A stretch of DNA of 64,000 bases from Lepus europaeus (lineage: Eukaryota; Chordata; Mammalia; Lagomorpha; Leporidae), in assembly GCF_033115175.1 (NCBI RefSeq), contig NC_084835.1:26741858-26805857 (forward strand). Direction: 5' to 3'. Position 1 is the first letter of the stretch. Every line of letters begins with the position of its first letter. The notes beneath the pieces are model-generated. The model saw only the letters and a program-made list of their open reading frames with translations. It had not been told where the DNA came from and searched no databases. Made by a program: the position numbers and the translations under genes. Positions 37,001 through 49,800 of the stretch are shown here, piece after piece.

Positions 37001-40000
37001 ATGCTTTCAAAGAGTAATTTTAGCAACCTAGAAGAAGTGTCACTTTCATCAAGTCTCCCCAGCTGGGGCAGGAGTCCTACACCTGCCACTGCATGGCAGC
37101 TCGGGTCAGAGACAAGGCAACAGCTTGTGAACTTCCACAGGAATGTGAAAAAAGCCGTGTCTCTCTCGAACCTAGTAACAACTAAACGGGCTGCTCTTCT
37201 ATTTTTATGTCTGTGAAATTTCTTATTTCTTGTGAATCATTTTTACGATATTTTTAAACACATTGATCCATGACAGAACACAAACTGAAAACGAAATCCA
37301 GCCAGGCCCTTTGCCGCAAACCGCTGAAGCAGCACTGCTGCAGGCAACCCAGGGATCCCAGGCAGCCGCGGGGAGCTGGCTACTCACTTGGCCTTCAGGA
37401 CTTCCCCACATCCGTGCCACACGGAGTCTCTGTCCAGCTGGAGCTCCCGCAGGACACGGCTGGGTTTGTAGGCCGCGTTGATGAGCAAGGTGAGGACCTG
37501 AGCTCGGAGCCGGAGCACAGAGAGGGTTTGGGGAGGAGAGAAGCAGACCGTGAGGACCCCTCAGGAGGCCAACGCTAGTCCTAGTCATCACAAAGGCAGT
37601 GACGCCAGACAGGACGGCTGCCCAGACTGCACCTGAGAGCGACAGGATCCCTAAAGGTTCAAAACCGATGACTGGACAAAAAAAACCTGGGCACCATAAA
37701 CTTCACATTACTCTAGCACATGCTTCAGGATGCTTCCCCAGCTACGATACACACCTGTAGAGAGCAGGGCCATCATGGTGCTGACCATCGTCTGGCCCAG
37801 AAGCGCCAGCTTCCCCAGAGCCTGCCTCGCCCGGCCGAGGGCAGGAAGGTTCATGACGTCTTTGCACCTGCTGTGCATAGCATGGCGCCCTGGATGACAG
37901 CCCCGGCCTTCGGGCAAACACCTCACAGCCTCTCCATGGTTAGGGCTGCACGGTTCCCACTTGGTTTCCCATGAAAGCCCCGGAGGAGCAGCACTGCTTG
38001 GGAGCATGTCTCCTGGGAGCTGAAGTAAGCACATGCCCACTTCACTGTCCAATCCCAGTGTGCCCGCCACCCTCATCTACGGTTCCACGTGGTGAGTTTC
38101 AGTTCCCCATAGTCAGACACGGTTTGCAAACACTAAACGGTAAGTTCCAGAAATAAACAACTCCTAAGTGCTAAGTCACATGCCACTCTTGAGTGGCGTA
38201 CCAGCGTGCTCTGCCCTGCTCCTTCCACCCAGGAGGTCAATCATGTCTCTGCCCACCCAGCACTCTGTACACACGCCCCGCCCGTCAGTCACCTGCAGCC
38301 ATCTTGCTCTCCAGAGGGACATGGGGGCATCTCAGAATGCCCGTTTAAGTACCCCTTAAAGAAACCCAGCGCTATGTCACAGTGCCAATCATCCAGCTGT
38401 GTCTCATCACTGAGGCACTGGATCATCTCACGCCATCACGAGAAGGCATGAGAACAGGCCAGTAAGACGTTCTGAGCAAGGGAGAGACCACATTCACAGA
38501 ACTTTCCTAAGAGCCTCATGAGCAGTCTACTACCATTTATTAATCTCTTACTGTGCCCCATTTATAAATCAAGCTGTTATCACAGGTCTGCACACACAGG
38601 ATAAACCATATATATATAGTGTTTGGTACTGTCCATGGTCTCAGGCCTACACTAGGGTCCCAGAATATACCCCTCACAGGTGAGGGGGCACTGTCACACA
38701 TGAGAAAAGTTTGTGACTTTTGATAAAACCTGGAGTTACCATGCGCACGGCCTGAGTGCGCCTAGGCAGTGGCTGTGACATCTGAGAATTCCTCTTTGGC
38801 TCTGGGCAGCACCTTACCTCTCTGAGGACCAGAACACAGTTGCCGGGACCTACACATTGAGGCAGCTCGGCAATTCTCCCTTTGTTAAGGTACGGCCCTG
38901 AGAAGCAACGGTGGTTGAAGTATATCTTTGGACAGCAGTATTTCCCATTGAACATAACTGGGAAGAAAAGAAAAATGCGTTAGCCAAAAAAACATTGGCT
39001 GAAGTCATGTATAAAATACTAATGTCTTAATGTCTGTTCTCAGTAGTTATTAGAATGACTGGCAGTGCATCAAAAATCAGGAGTTGGGGCTGGCATTGTG
39101 GCACAGCAGGTTAAGTCTCCACCTGCAATGCCAGCATCCCTTATGGGTGCTGGTTCGAGACTCGGCTGCTCCACTGCTGATCCAGCTCCCTGCTAATGCA
39201 CCTGGGAAAGCACCATAAGATGGCCCAAGCACCTGGGGCCCTGCACCCATGTGGGAGACCCAAAGGAGGCTCCAGGCTCCTGGCTTTGGCTTGGCCCAGC
39301 CCTGGATTTCACGGCCATTTGGGAGTGAACCAGTGAACAGAAGATTCTTTCTCTCTCTCTGTAACTCAGCCTTTCAAATAAATAATAAATATTTGTTTAA
39401 AAATCAGGAGTTACACCACCCATGTTCTCTGCATATAAATGATGCAGGGAAAGGTGGTGGGTGGAGAGACAAATGCAGAGATTCTGAGCCTCAGGAACTT
39501 TATAACCTGCTTCCGACCCTTCCGCCTCCCTCAGCCTTGCCATCTTTCTTGGACATGCACCAAACGCCCTCTGAATGCGCATGCTCTGCTGGAATGCGCA
39601 CAGTGCGCGGGGGAAGGGCACTCCCCTCTGCAAGGCTGCAGGCGCCATACCTGAGTCTGCAGAGTTCAGCTCCTGACTCTTCAGGCCCTCGTGGACAGCC
39701 CTTGAGGACGGCACTCTGGCTCAGCAAAACACAGAAGACAGTGAGAGAGAAGCCCTACGATCAAGCACTAGGGGCAACAGTTAGTTTCCCTCAGATCTAG
39801 GCTGAGAGCAAACATGGCAGCTGTAAAACCTATTAATATACTTCCTTCATCACACTTTTTTTTAAACCAGGGACTGGTTTCCCAACTATGTATGGGACAG
39901 AGAGCCAATGGACAGCCTGCTGAGCGCGGTGCTGGCTCATGTTCAAATCCATGTTCTCCTCATTCAGGGGACCAAGAAGTTATAAAAGTTCTTTTTTGAT

Positions 40001-40831
40001 TCTCATACCACAGGTAATCTGTCCATTCCCCACCCCCACCCCCAACAGTTACAGGACAGAAATAAAGTTCCATTTTCTTTTTCTATTAGATTTGAAACTA
40101 AAGACAAATTCTGTTAATGGAAAAACCCAGGGACTTTTCAGCTATTAAAGTCAAGTATCTTCAGAATGCTTCCTAAGTTTTGGATTGGTCTTGACAACTA
40201 AGTTCAGGAAAAATCCAAGGTCAGTTTTTTGCTCATTGCTATCTACCGGGAAGGGAATTCTGTGGCCTTTCTACCCAAGTCTGTTGTCAGCTTTACTGCC
40301 CACATGTGACAAAGGTAGTTATCAGCTGTGTGCCAGACAGTCACAGAACCTGCTACAAGACAGACTGGCGTCCCACCAAATTTACATGCAGAAGCCTGGA
40401 CCCTCAACGGAACTGTATCTGGAGACAGAGCTTTGGGGAAGTAAGATCACGTGGTTATATGGGTACAGCTGTGATCTGACAGGGCCAGTGAGAGCCCTAT
40501 AAGAAGAAAAAGAAAGTGGCAGGCACAGTGGCAGAGTAGTTAAGCCACTACTTGGGACACCTGCAATCCATATCCCAGTGCCTGGATCTGAAACCTGCCT
40601 CAGCTTCCTAGTGGTAAGCAGCAGAGGATGGCCCTAGTACTTACGTCACTGTCACCCATGCAGGAGACCCAGGTGGCGTTCCTGGCTTCTGGCTTCAGCC
40701 TGGCTTAGCTCTGGCTGTTGAAGGCATACAGGGAGTGAAAAAGTAGATGGAAGATCTCTTTCTCTCTGTATCACACTGGCTCTCAAATAAATGAACTTTT
40801 GCAAAAATGGAAAAATAGTGTTTGGGGGGGG

Positions 40832-40879
<48 letters not shown>

Positions 40880-43800
40880 GCTCCCACCTCCTAATTCACT
40901 CCCCAAATGCCTGCAACAGCAGGGGCTGGGCTTAGGCCAAAGCCAGAAGCCAGGGACTCAAACCAGGCCTCGCACATGGTGTCAGAAACCAAATCCATCC
41001 CTGCTGCCTCCCAGGGTGTGAATCAGCAGGAAGCTGGAGCCAGGAGTGGAATGGGACCTTCAATCCCAGGCATTCTGATGAGGGACAGGACAAGGAATCT
41101 TAACTGGCGTCTTAACCACCAGGGCGAACACCTGGCCAAGACGGAGCTTTTCCTCCTGTGAAGACACAGCCAGAAGCGGCCGTGCTAGCCAGGGAGAGAA
41201 CCTTCCCCGGCAATGGAACCAGCCGGCACCCTGACCTCAGACTCTCAGCTCCAGAATGCGAGAAAACAAACTCCCATGGTATTCTTGTTATGATGGTCCA
41301 AGCAGAGTAATTCAGCACTCAAAACCCTACGACTAACAACACACACACACATCCACAGAAACCTCTGTATTCCCAAGTCTTAGTCACCAGACACCCTGCT
41401 CCTCAGGAGCTGTGTGTGCAAGGCTGGCACCCAGAGCTGCTCGGTGGGCACCAAGCCGAGCCTGACTGCCTTTTCCTGTAGAACTGCTGTCTTCTACCAT
41501 AAATGTGTTCCCTACTGGAACAGATCACAGCCTGATTTACAATTTTTGCCTTAGGGACCCGTTTTCTTTCTTTTATTCAAATGCCTTCATGCTCTGAACA
41601 CCAGAGACAACTCGGCGTGGGGATGTCTGGAGACCCACTTGTGCTCTCCGCACAGCGCCGCCCTAGAAGATGGCTGCAATACACTAGCGAGGACCATGTA
41701 CATCACCAAAAGCTGAACTGGAAGACTACCCTTGCACCTGAGAGATAACATATGGGAGATACAGTCTCCGCAGTAGTTACTTCTTTTTGTAGAAACTGAA
41801 ACATTCAAAAGTCAATCATTCAAACAAACTTACTGTTTCTCTGGTTGAACCACTGCAATTTTCCTCTGCTTATGTACTGTAAGAAGGAAACAAAAATATA
41901 AATGCCAAGGAAAATAAAAAAGACATTGGAAAATTATATACGCATCAAGCTTACATTAGCATATTTAAAGCCTAGCTCTGTGTATAAACCACTATCAAAG
42001 TACTAGAAGTGAGCGCTTAGGTGGCTGCATATGCAGACTCAGGTCCATTTCTGGGCAAGGGTCTTTAAAAGCAGCAAAAACCAAAGACACGTTCTCAAGG
42101 TTCCTTGCATGAGTCAGTTCCTATGAATATTTTCCCTTGTGGTCTGAATGACCTGGCTCCAAACTTATGCAGACATTTAAACCCCAAATCACTTATTAAT
42201 GGTACTAAGAGGGTAGAAACGTAACCCAATTACAGTGTTCAGGAGGCGGGCCTAGCGGGGGGCGCTCTGGGCAGGTGCTGCCCTGACAGGCTCAGTGACG
42301 ACAGCCTAAGGCCTGAGGCCCGAGGTGGGCCCATCCTCTGCGTCCTGGCTCTCCATGTGACCTGTCCTCTGCACACACTCTTTGGCCATCCACAGCCCTC
42401 ACCAGACGCCCAACCAACAGGGCTGCTCAGTCTCAGCACAAACCTTTAAAGGCTGTGAGCCGCACATCTCTGCCTCCTTCCCACGCAGCCTGGCTGGTGT
42501 CTCATCTGCAGTCACCAAAAAGCCAGCCAACACGATTTTCTAAGCAAAAGTCAGTTTTCAAAAGGAAAGCTGACTGACCAGCGTGCTAAGACCCCTCAGC
42601 GGGGAAAGGGCAGTCTTAAACAGTGCTGGGGAAAATGGACTAGCTACATGGATGAAGCTGGACCCTCACCCCACATCAGTATCAAAACAAACAAAATGAA
42701 TCAAAGACCTAATTGTAAGAGTCAAAACTAGAAAACTAAAAAAAAAAAAAAAAACCACCACAGGAGAAAATCTTCATGGCATTGGATTTGTCAGGGATTT
42801 CTTGGATATGATATCAAGAGTAGAGGCAACAAAAGAAAAAAATAGACAAATTGGACCCCAGCAAAATCTAAAACTTTTGTGCATTAAAAGGCACTATCCA
42901 GAGAGTGAAAAGGAAACCCACAAAACAGGAAAAAATACTTCATCATGTACGTGACAAGGGATTAATATTTGGAATATACACACAACTCCTAAAATTCAAT
43001 AATTAAAATATAATTAGGTGCCAGAGCTGTGGCGTAGCAGGCAAAACTGCCACATGCAATGTCAGCAGTTTCAAAGTCCTAGCTGCTCCACTTCCACTCC
43101 AGCTCCCTGCTATTGGACCTGGGAAAGCAGTGGAAGATGGACTAATTGCTTAGGTGCCTGCACCCACGTGAGAGACCAGAAAAAGTTCCTGGCTTCAGAT
43201 TGGCCCAGCTCCAGCCATTGCAGCCATTTGAGGAGTGAACCAGTGGATGGAAGATTTCTTTCTGTAATTCTGCCTCTCAAATAAATAAATAAATATTAAA
43301 AAAACAAACAAAAAGAAACAGAGCAATACCTCGTGCTCGGCGAGGAGCGCTAAGGGGGTGGCCGTTGGTTTCACACCAGCCCAGGGGGAATATATCCATG
43401 GATTCCACACTCACGATACACTCAGGAACGGGCTTCTTAGAACCTGTTTAGATTAAAAATTAAAACAATCACTTCTGGCCGGCGCCATGGCTCAGTAGGC
43501 TAATCCTCCGCCTTGCGGCGCCAGCACACCAGTTCTAGTCCCGGTCTGGGCACCGGATTCTGTCCCGGTTGCCCCTCTCTGCTATGGCCCGGGAATGCAG
43601 TGGAGGATGGCCCAAGTGCTTGGACCCTGCACCCGCATGGGAGACCAGGAGAAGCACCTAGCTCCTGGCTTTGGATCAGCGAGATGCGCCGGCCACAGCG
43701 GCCATTGGAGGGTGAACCAATGGCAAAAGGAAGACCTTTCTCTCTGTCTCTCTCTCTCTCACTGTCCACTCTGCCTGTCAAAACAAAACAAAACAAAACA

Positions 43801-46800
43801 AAAAACAAAACAATCACTTCTTTCAGACCATTAACTAACCTTCAACAGCTGTTTTCCAGACAGTACAGGTACAAGTCTCTTGAGCATATACCTTCTACTC
43901 AAACGTCACACTTTTGCAGGTGTGATAAACACCATGGAGAAAATGCAAACCACCCCTCATGCATAACCACACAGAGACCACAGCGACCCTCAGCTAGGGA
44001 ACAGCAAATAAGCCCCTGATTCTACCACAGTGCCAGGCAGAGGGCCAACATATACCACAGTCAAGTCTCTGAAGTGAACAGAAACCAGAAAGCAAAAGGG
44101 ATGGTTCTACACGATGAGAACCCGAGTTCTGGCCCTCTGGGAATCAGCCACAAAGTCAAACAGGGAAATCGAGTAAGGAAATGAACTGGCCAGCTGCCCA
44201 ACAGGGGTGCCTGTCCTTGACACTTGAATTAAAGGCCGACTCTGCAGATCAGGAACTGTGAGGGACCTTCTCAAGAGTTTGGGTCTTCAGTGCAGGATAA
44301 AGAAGAAAGCTGAGCCACACACAGTAACTGAGCACTGGATGCTCACACAGTGTCTTGGCCCACAAAGCTGTCCAACCAGCAAATATTACTTTAGTATAAT
44401 AAATAAGTTCTACCTTATATATCTTTTGGTTCTATTGGTTTGGGAGAACCAAAATAGAGCATCATCTCTCTGATAAGCTAGGTGTTAACACTCATCCTCA
44501 TTTGTTCTGCTCACATCAAAATATATGTTGGGGCCAGCACTGTGCCATAATGGGTAAAGCCACCACCCGCAGTGCTGGCATTCTATATGGGTACTGATTC
44601 GAGACCCAGCTGCTGCACCTCCTATCCAGCTCTCTGCTAGTGCAGCTGGGAAAGCAGGGGATGATAGCTCAAATGCTTGGGCCCCTGTACTCATATGGGA
44701 GACTTGGAAAAAGATCCTGGCTCCTGGCTTTGGATTGGGCCAGCTCCAGCCGTTGTAGCCAGTTGGGGAGTGATTCAGTGGATGAAAGGTCTCTATTTCT
44801 GTCTGTAACTGCCTTTCAAATAAATAAATAAATCTTTAAGTACTGGGGCCGGCACTGTGACTTAGTGGGTAAAGTCACCACCTGCAGTGCCGACATCCCA
44901 TATGGGTGTCAGTTCAAGTCCTGGCTGCTCCACGTCCAATCCAGCTCTCTGCGATGGCCTAGACACTTGGGCCCCTGCACTCATGTGGGAGACCCAGAAG
45001 AAGCTCCTGGCTCCTGGCTTTGGATCAGCTCAGCTCTGGGTGTTGCAGTCATTTGGGAATGAACCAGCAGAATGGAAGTCTGTCTCTCTCTCTTTCTGCC
45101 TCTCCTTCTCTCTCTGTGTAACTCTGACTTCAAATAAATAAATAAATCTTTAAAAAAATAAAGTGTGTGTGTGTGTATGTATATATATATATATACATAC
45201 ACACATACATCTATGTGCTATTTGACTTACATATTCTCCTTCAAGAAAACAGAGTTCTCTGCAGTAATTTTTTTTTTAATTTACATTCAATTATTAAAAT
45301 TTGAAAGCCAAGAACAGGAAAATGATATTTTGCAGCTTAGAATCTTGCATCTGAACAAGCCCCCGGAACTTCATGTTCGGGTTGACCAGCCACACCCAGG
45401 AGCAGTCGGGCAGTGCCCAGGAGGCCGCCGGCAACATCAGCGCTCACCCTCCAGCCGCAGCCACAGGTAGGAGCCTCGCACCGCAGTGATGGTGGCCACA
45501 CACACTTCTTCAGGAAGAAGAGGGTTCACTGCCTCGAGCTTCATGTTTTCCTTAAACTCATGGTCGGAAATGGTCTAGAAAAACAACAAAGCAAATCCAT
45601 GTATAGGATTCACACTCAGAATTAACCCAGGTGCTCAGCTCACTGCAAAGCTGTACATTCATTTCACTCTGTTCTTTCCATGAAGCCAAGGGGAAATGCC
45701 CGTCTCCCTTGGTGCGAAGGCTGGATGGTCCCGGAGGGCAGACACACTCTGTGCCACTGCCACGTGCATGAGCACACTTCGTTTCAGTTCCTCAACCCTC
45801 AGGGAAGCTGAAAACACTTGTTTTGTTAAATCAACGAAATAAGGTACCTGAGGCTCTGCGTGCTGAACCAAGTGGGCTCTTCCACACAACAGACTTCCTG
45901 GTTCGTGCTGTATGTGTGTCATGAAGAGTGCTTAGAACAAGGGAAAGGGTCATTTAAGATAGGTTTTAGGGGCTGCTGCTGTGGCGTAGCATAAGGCCAC
46001 CGCCTGCTGTGCCAGCATCCCATATGGGCGCCGGTATGAGTCCCAGCTGCTCCACTTCTGATCCAGCTCTCTGCTATGGCCTGGGAAAGCAGCTGAAGAC
46101 GGCCCAAGTGCTTGGGCCTCTGCACCTGCATGGGAGACCTGGAAGAAGCTCCTGGATCCTGGCTTCAGATGGGCCCAGCTCTGGCTGTTGTGGCCACTTG
46201 GGGAGTGAACTAGCGGATAGAAGACCTCTCTCTCTCTCTCTCTCTGTCTCTGCCTCTCTGTAACTCTGCTTTTCAAATAAATAAATAGGCACCGTGGCTC
46301 ACTAGGTTAATCCTCTGCCTGTGGCGCTGGCACTCCAGGTTCTAGTCCCGGTTGGGGCGCCGGATTCTGTCCCGGTTGCTCCTCTTCCAGTCCAGCTCTC
46401 TGCTGTGTCCCGGGAGGGCAGTGGAGAATGGCCCAGGTCCTTGGGCCCTGCACCTGCATGGAGACCAGGAGGAAGCACCTGGCTCCTGGCTTCGGATTGG
46501 CACAGTGCCGGCCGTAGTGGCCATTTGGGGGGGTGAACCAACGGAAGGAAGACCTTTTTCTCTGTCTTTCTCTCTCTCACTGTCTAAATCTGCCTGTCAA
46601 AAAATAAATAAATAAAATAAAATAAAATAAATAAATAAATAAATCATTTCTTTTAAAAGATAGGTTTTAGGAGGTCTGGTGCTGTGGTATGGCAGGTAAA
46701 GTCATCACCTGTGGCACTGGCACCCAACATGGGCACTGATTCATGCCCTGGCTGCTCCTCTTCCCATCCAGCTCTCTGCTGTGGCCTGGGAAAGCAGTGG

Positions 46801-49800
46801 AAGATGGCCCAAGTGCCTGGGCCCCTGTACCCATGTGGGAGACCTGGAAGAAAAGAAGCTCCAGGTTCCTGGCTTCAGATTGGCCTAGCTCTTGCCATAG
46901 CGGCCATTTGGGGAGTAAAATAGAGGATGGAAGACCTCTCTCTCTCTTTTTTTTTTTCTCTCTCTGTGTAACTCTTCCAAATAGATAAATAACTCTGGAA
47001 AAAAAAAGGTTTCAAAAACTTGCAGCTAATGGATCAAAATGGATGACTGAACATCTGCACTGGATTATTCTCTTTTCTGACAATCAACTAAAACTAACTT
47101 TTTTATTTGCTTGTTTTAAAGATTTATGTATTTATTTTGAAAGAGTTACAGAGAGAAAATGAAAGAGAAAGGGAAAGAAAGAGAGACAAGTGTCTTCCAT
47201 CCACTGGTTCACTCCCAAATGGCTGCAACGGCCAGGGCTGGGCCAGCCAAAGCCGGGAACCAGGAACTTCTTCCAGGTCTCCTGTGAGGGTGACAGGACC
47301 CCAAACACTTGGGCCAACTTCTGCTACTTTTCCCAGACCATTAGCAGGGAGCTGGATAGACATGAAGCAGCTGGGTCCTAAGCCGGCGTCTATCCGGGAG
47401 CCAACGCTGCAGGCAGTGACTGCCTGTTACGCCACAATGCTGGCCCCTATTTAAATCCTAATGTCATAAAGCTAATGTGATGTATATAATGAAAGAAAGC
47501 ATTGCATAAGCTACAATTTTATAAGAAATTTTATTTCTTACAAGAAATTTCATAAGAAATCTAATTTCTTGTAAAACTTAGTTTTGTAAGAATAGGGTCT
47601 AGAAACTGAGTCAGCATCTCAAAGACAGCTGACTCTGGGCTGGCAGAGGAGAAAGCCAAGAGCCAGCAGGAGCAGGCACCGAGCACCCAGAGGTGGAAGA
47701 GAAGCAGAGCCAGAGGAACTGCTGACTGCATCTGAGACGCACAGAGGCCAGGTCACAGCTCCCCGGCCCTCTGCCCACCCTGTGACAGGGACCGTTATCC
47801 TCTAGCCAGGACGCAGCCTGAGACCCCTGGGCAGAGCACGCAGTGTCAGCCCCAGCCCCGGCCTCCACCCACTATGCAGAGACCTGGGAGAGACTTCGCA
47901 TGGTAACGTGACAAGCCCAAGAAGAAACACGTACAGATGCAGAGTGAGGGACCCCCAACAATCGGCCGGCCACATTGCACCATGAGAGAGCTCAAGGCGG
48001 TGAGGCTCGTCCACGTGTTCAGAGTCCAGTCAGCCCTTGCCTGGAGTTGCTCATTCTAAAGCATACGCCACGGCCAAGAATTAGCAGTCACTTAAGGACA
48101 GGAAAGCTGGAGCCCAAATCAGTTAAGTAACTTGGAGTAAGTAAGCAGAGATTATGCAGAAGAAAGCTTCCCAAAGGCTGGGGGTGGTGTGGGACGGGGT
48201 GCTAATTAACATCCTCTGAGAGATGAAAAAAACTGTTATATCCTTAAAACAAGCACAGGATGCTCCTGTAAATAGAGAACTACTCAGAAAAGAGAACAGT
48301 TCCAGGAAACCAAAAACATGATGCCAAAGCCAAAAAATCCCAACGACGAAATTGAGGAAATCTTCCAAAAACACAGCAAGAAGACTATGAAACAGACAAC
48401 ACAAGACAAGATAAGCAGGAGTTTGGGCTTGAGAGCTGACGTCCAAATAAAAGGAACTCCAGGTTAGACATCTGGCCTGGTGACACAGACGCGCCTCTGA
48501 CTCCAGGCAGACTCTGAGAAGGCAGTGGTGGTGGCTCAAGTAATCAGGTTCCTATCGGTCACATGGGAGACCTAGATGGAGCTCCTGGATCCGAGCTTAG
48601 GCCCAGCCCAGCCCAGCCCAGCCCCAGCTGTCGAGGGCATTTGAGGAGTGAACCAATGGATGGGGGTTGTCTCTGCCTCTCAAATAAACAAACAAGTGAA
48701 AAAAAAAATCCCAGGGAGAACAGAGAAAATGGAAGGAAATCAAAGTGATTCGAGAAAATTTCCCAGCAGAGCAAGGTGTGAAAGCACCCACGAGGGGCCC
48801 AGCACAATGGATGAAAACAGCCACAAGTCAAGGCTCAGCACTGCGCAGAATGGTGACAGAAAGATTCTAGAACTTTCTGGGGAGAGCAAAAGATGCAGGT
48901 GTCATCTTCAAAAGATCAAGAATAAGAGCGGCTTTCAACTTCCCAACATCAGCACTTAGAAGACAACTCGCAGTTTTAAAAATTCTGAAGCAAACTAATT
49001 TCCAACCTAAATGGCTCAATTAAATGAATCAAGTTAGAAGAGTGAACACATCTTCAAGGATGCGGTATCCACAGAGACTCACCTTCCATGCATTCTTTCA
49101 AGAAGCTACTGAGACAAGCTCTGTCAAAGCAAGAAAAACGAGAAGAGGTGGCCATGAGTCACACAGGACAGGGGAACACGAGAGGGCAGTTCCTTGGGTA
49201 CCACCAAATAGCACCCACCTTCATTAAACCCCAAGGCGGGGCCAATGCTGCAGCGCAACAGGTAAAGCTGCAGCCTGTGGCACCAGCAACCCTTATGGGC
49301 ACTGGTTCGAATCCTGGCTGCTCCACTTCCAATCCAGCTCCCTGCTAATATGTCTGGGAAAGCAGTGGAAGATGCACTGCACCCACATGGGAGACCTGGA
49401 GGAAGTTTGTGGCTCCTTGGCTCCTGCTTGGCCTGGCCCCGGCCACTGCAGCCATCTGGGGCGTGAACCAGTTGATGGAAGATCTCTCTCCCTCTCTGTA
49501 ACTCTACCTTTCAAATAAATAAATTAAAAAAAAAGAACACACACACACACACACAAAACAACCTACATGGCAAGCTTTCAGAGCGAACCATCCTGGGAGA
49601 GAGAGGAGTTTGCCATGAAGGACGACTTCAGAAAAAAAGGAGGCATGACAGAGCTGACGTGAGGACTGCTGTCCTGAGAGGCTTTGGAGAGGTAGGGGAG
49701 AACCACACAGGATGAAGCAAATGGTAAGACAACCATTACTCATGGACAAACGAAACATGGAGCACTGCATGCTCAGCTGAGAACAGCATCTGCACAGCTG

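Larger units (their letters stand above)
40370..41335. mobile_element. MaLR-like LTR remnant interrupted by two SINEs
   Basis: The flanking pieces CACCAAATTTACATGCAGAAG, TGTATCTGGAGACAGAGC, GCCCTATAAGAAGAAAAAG and, after the SINEs, CTGTGAAGACACAGCCAG and CAGCTCCAGAATGCGAG follow the order of a common mammalian MaLR-type LTR. Exact subfamily and orientation need a library search. Confidence 0.5.
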
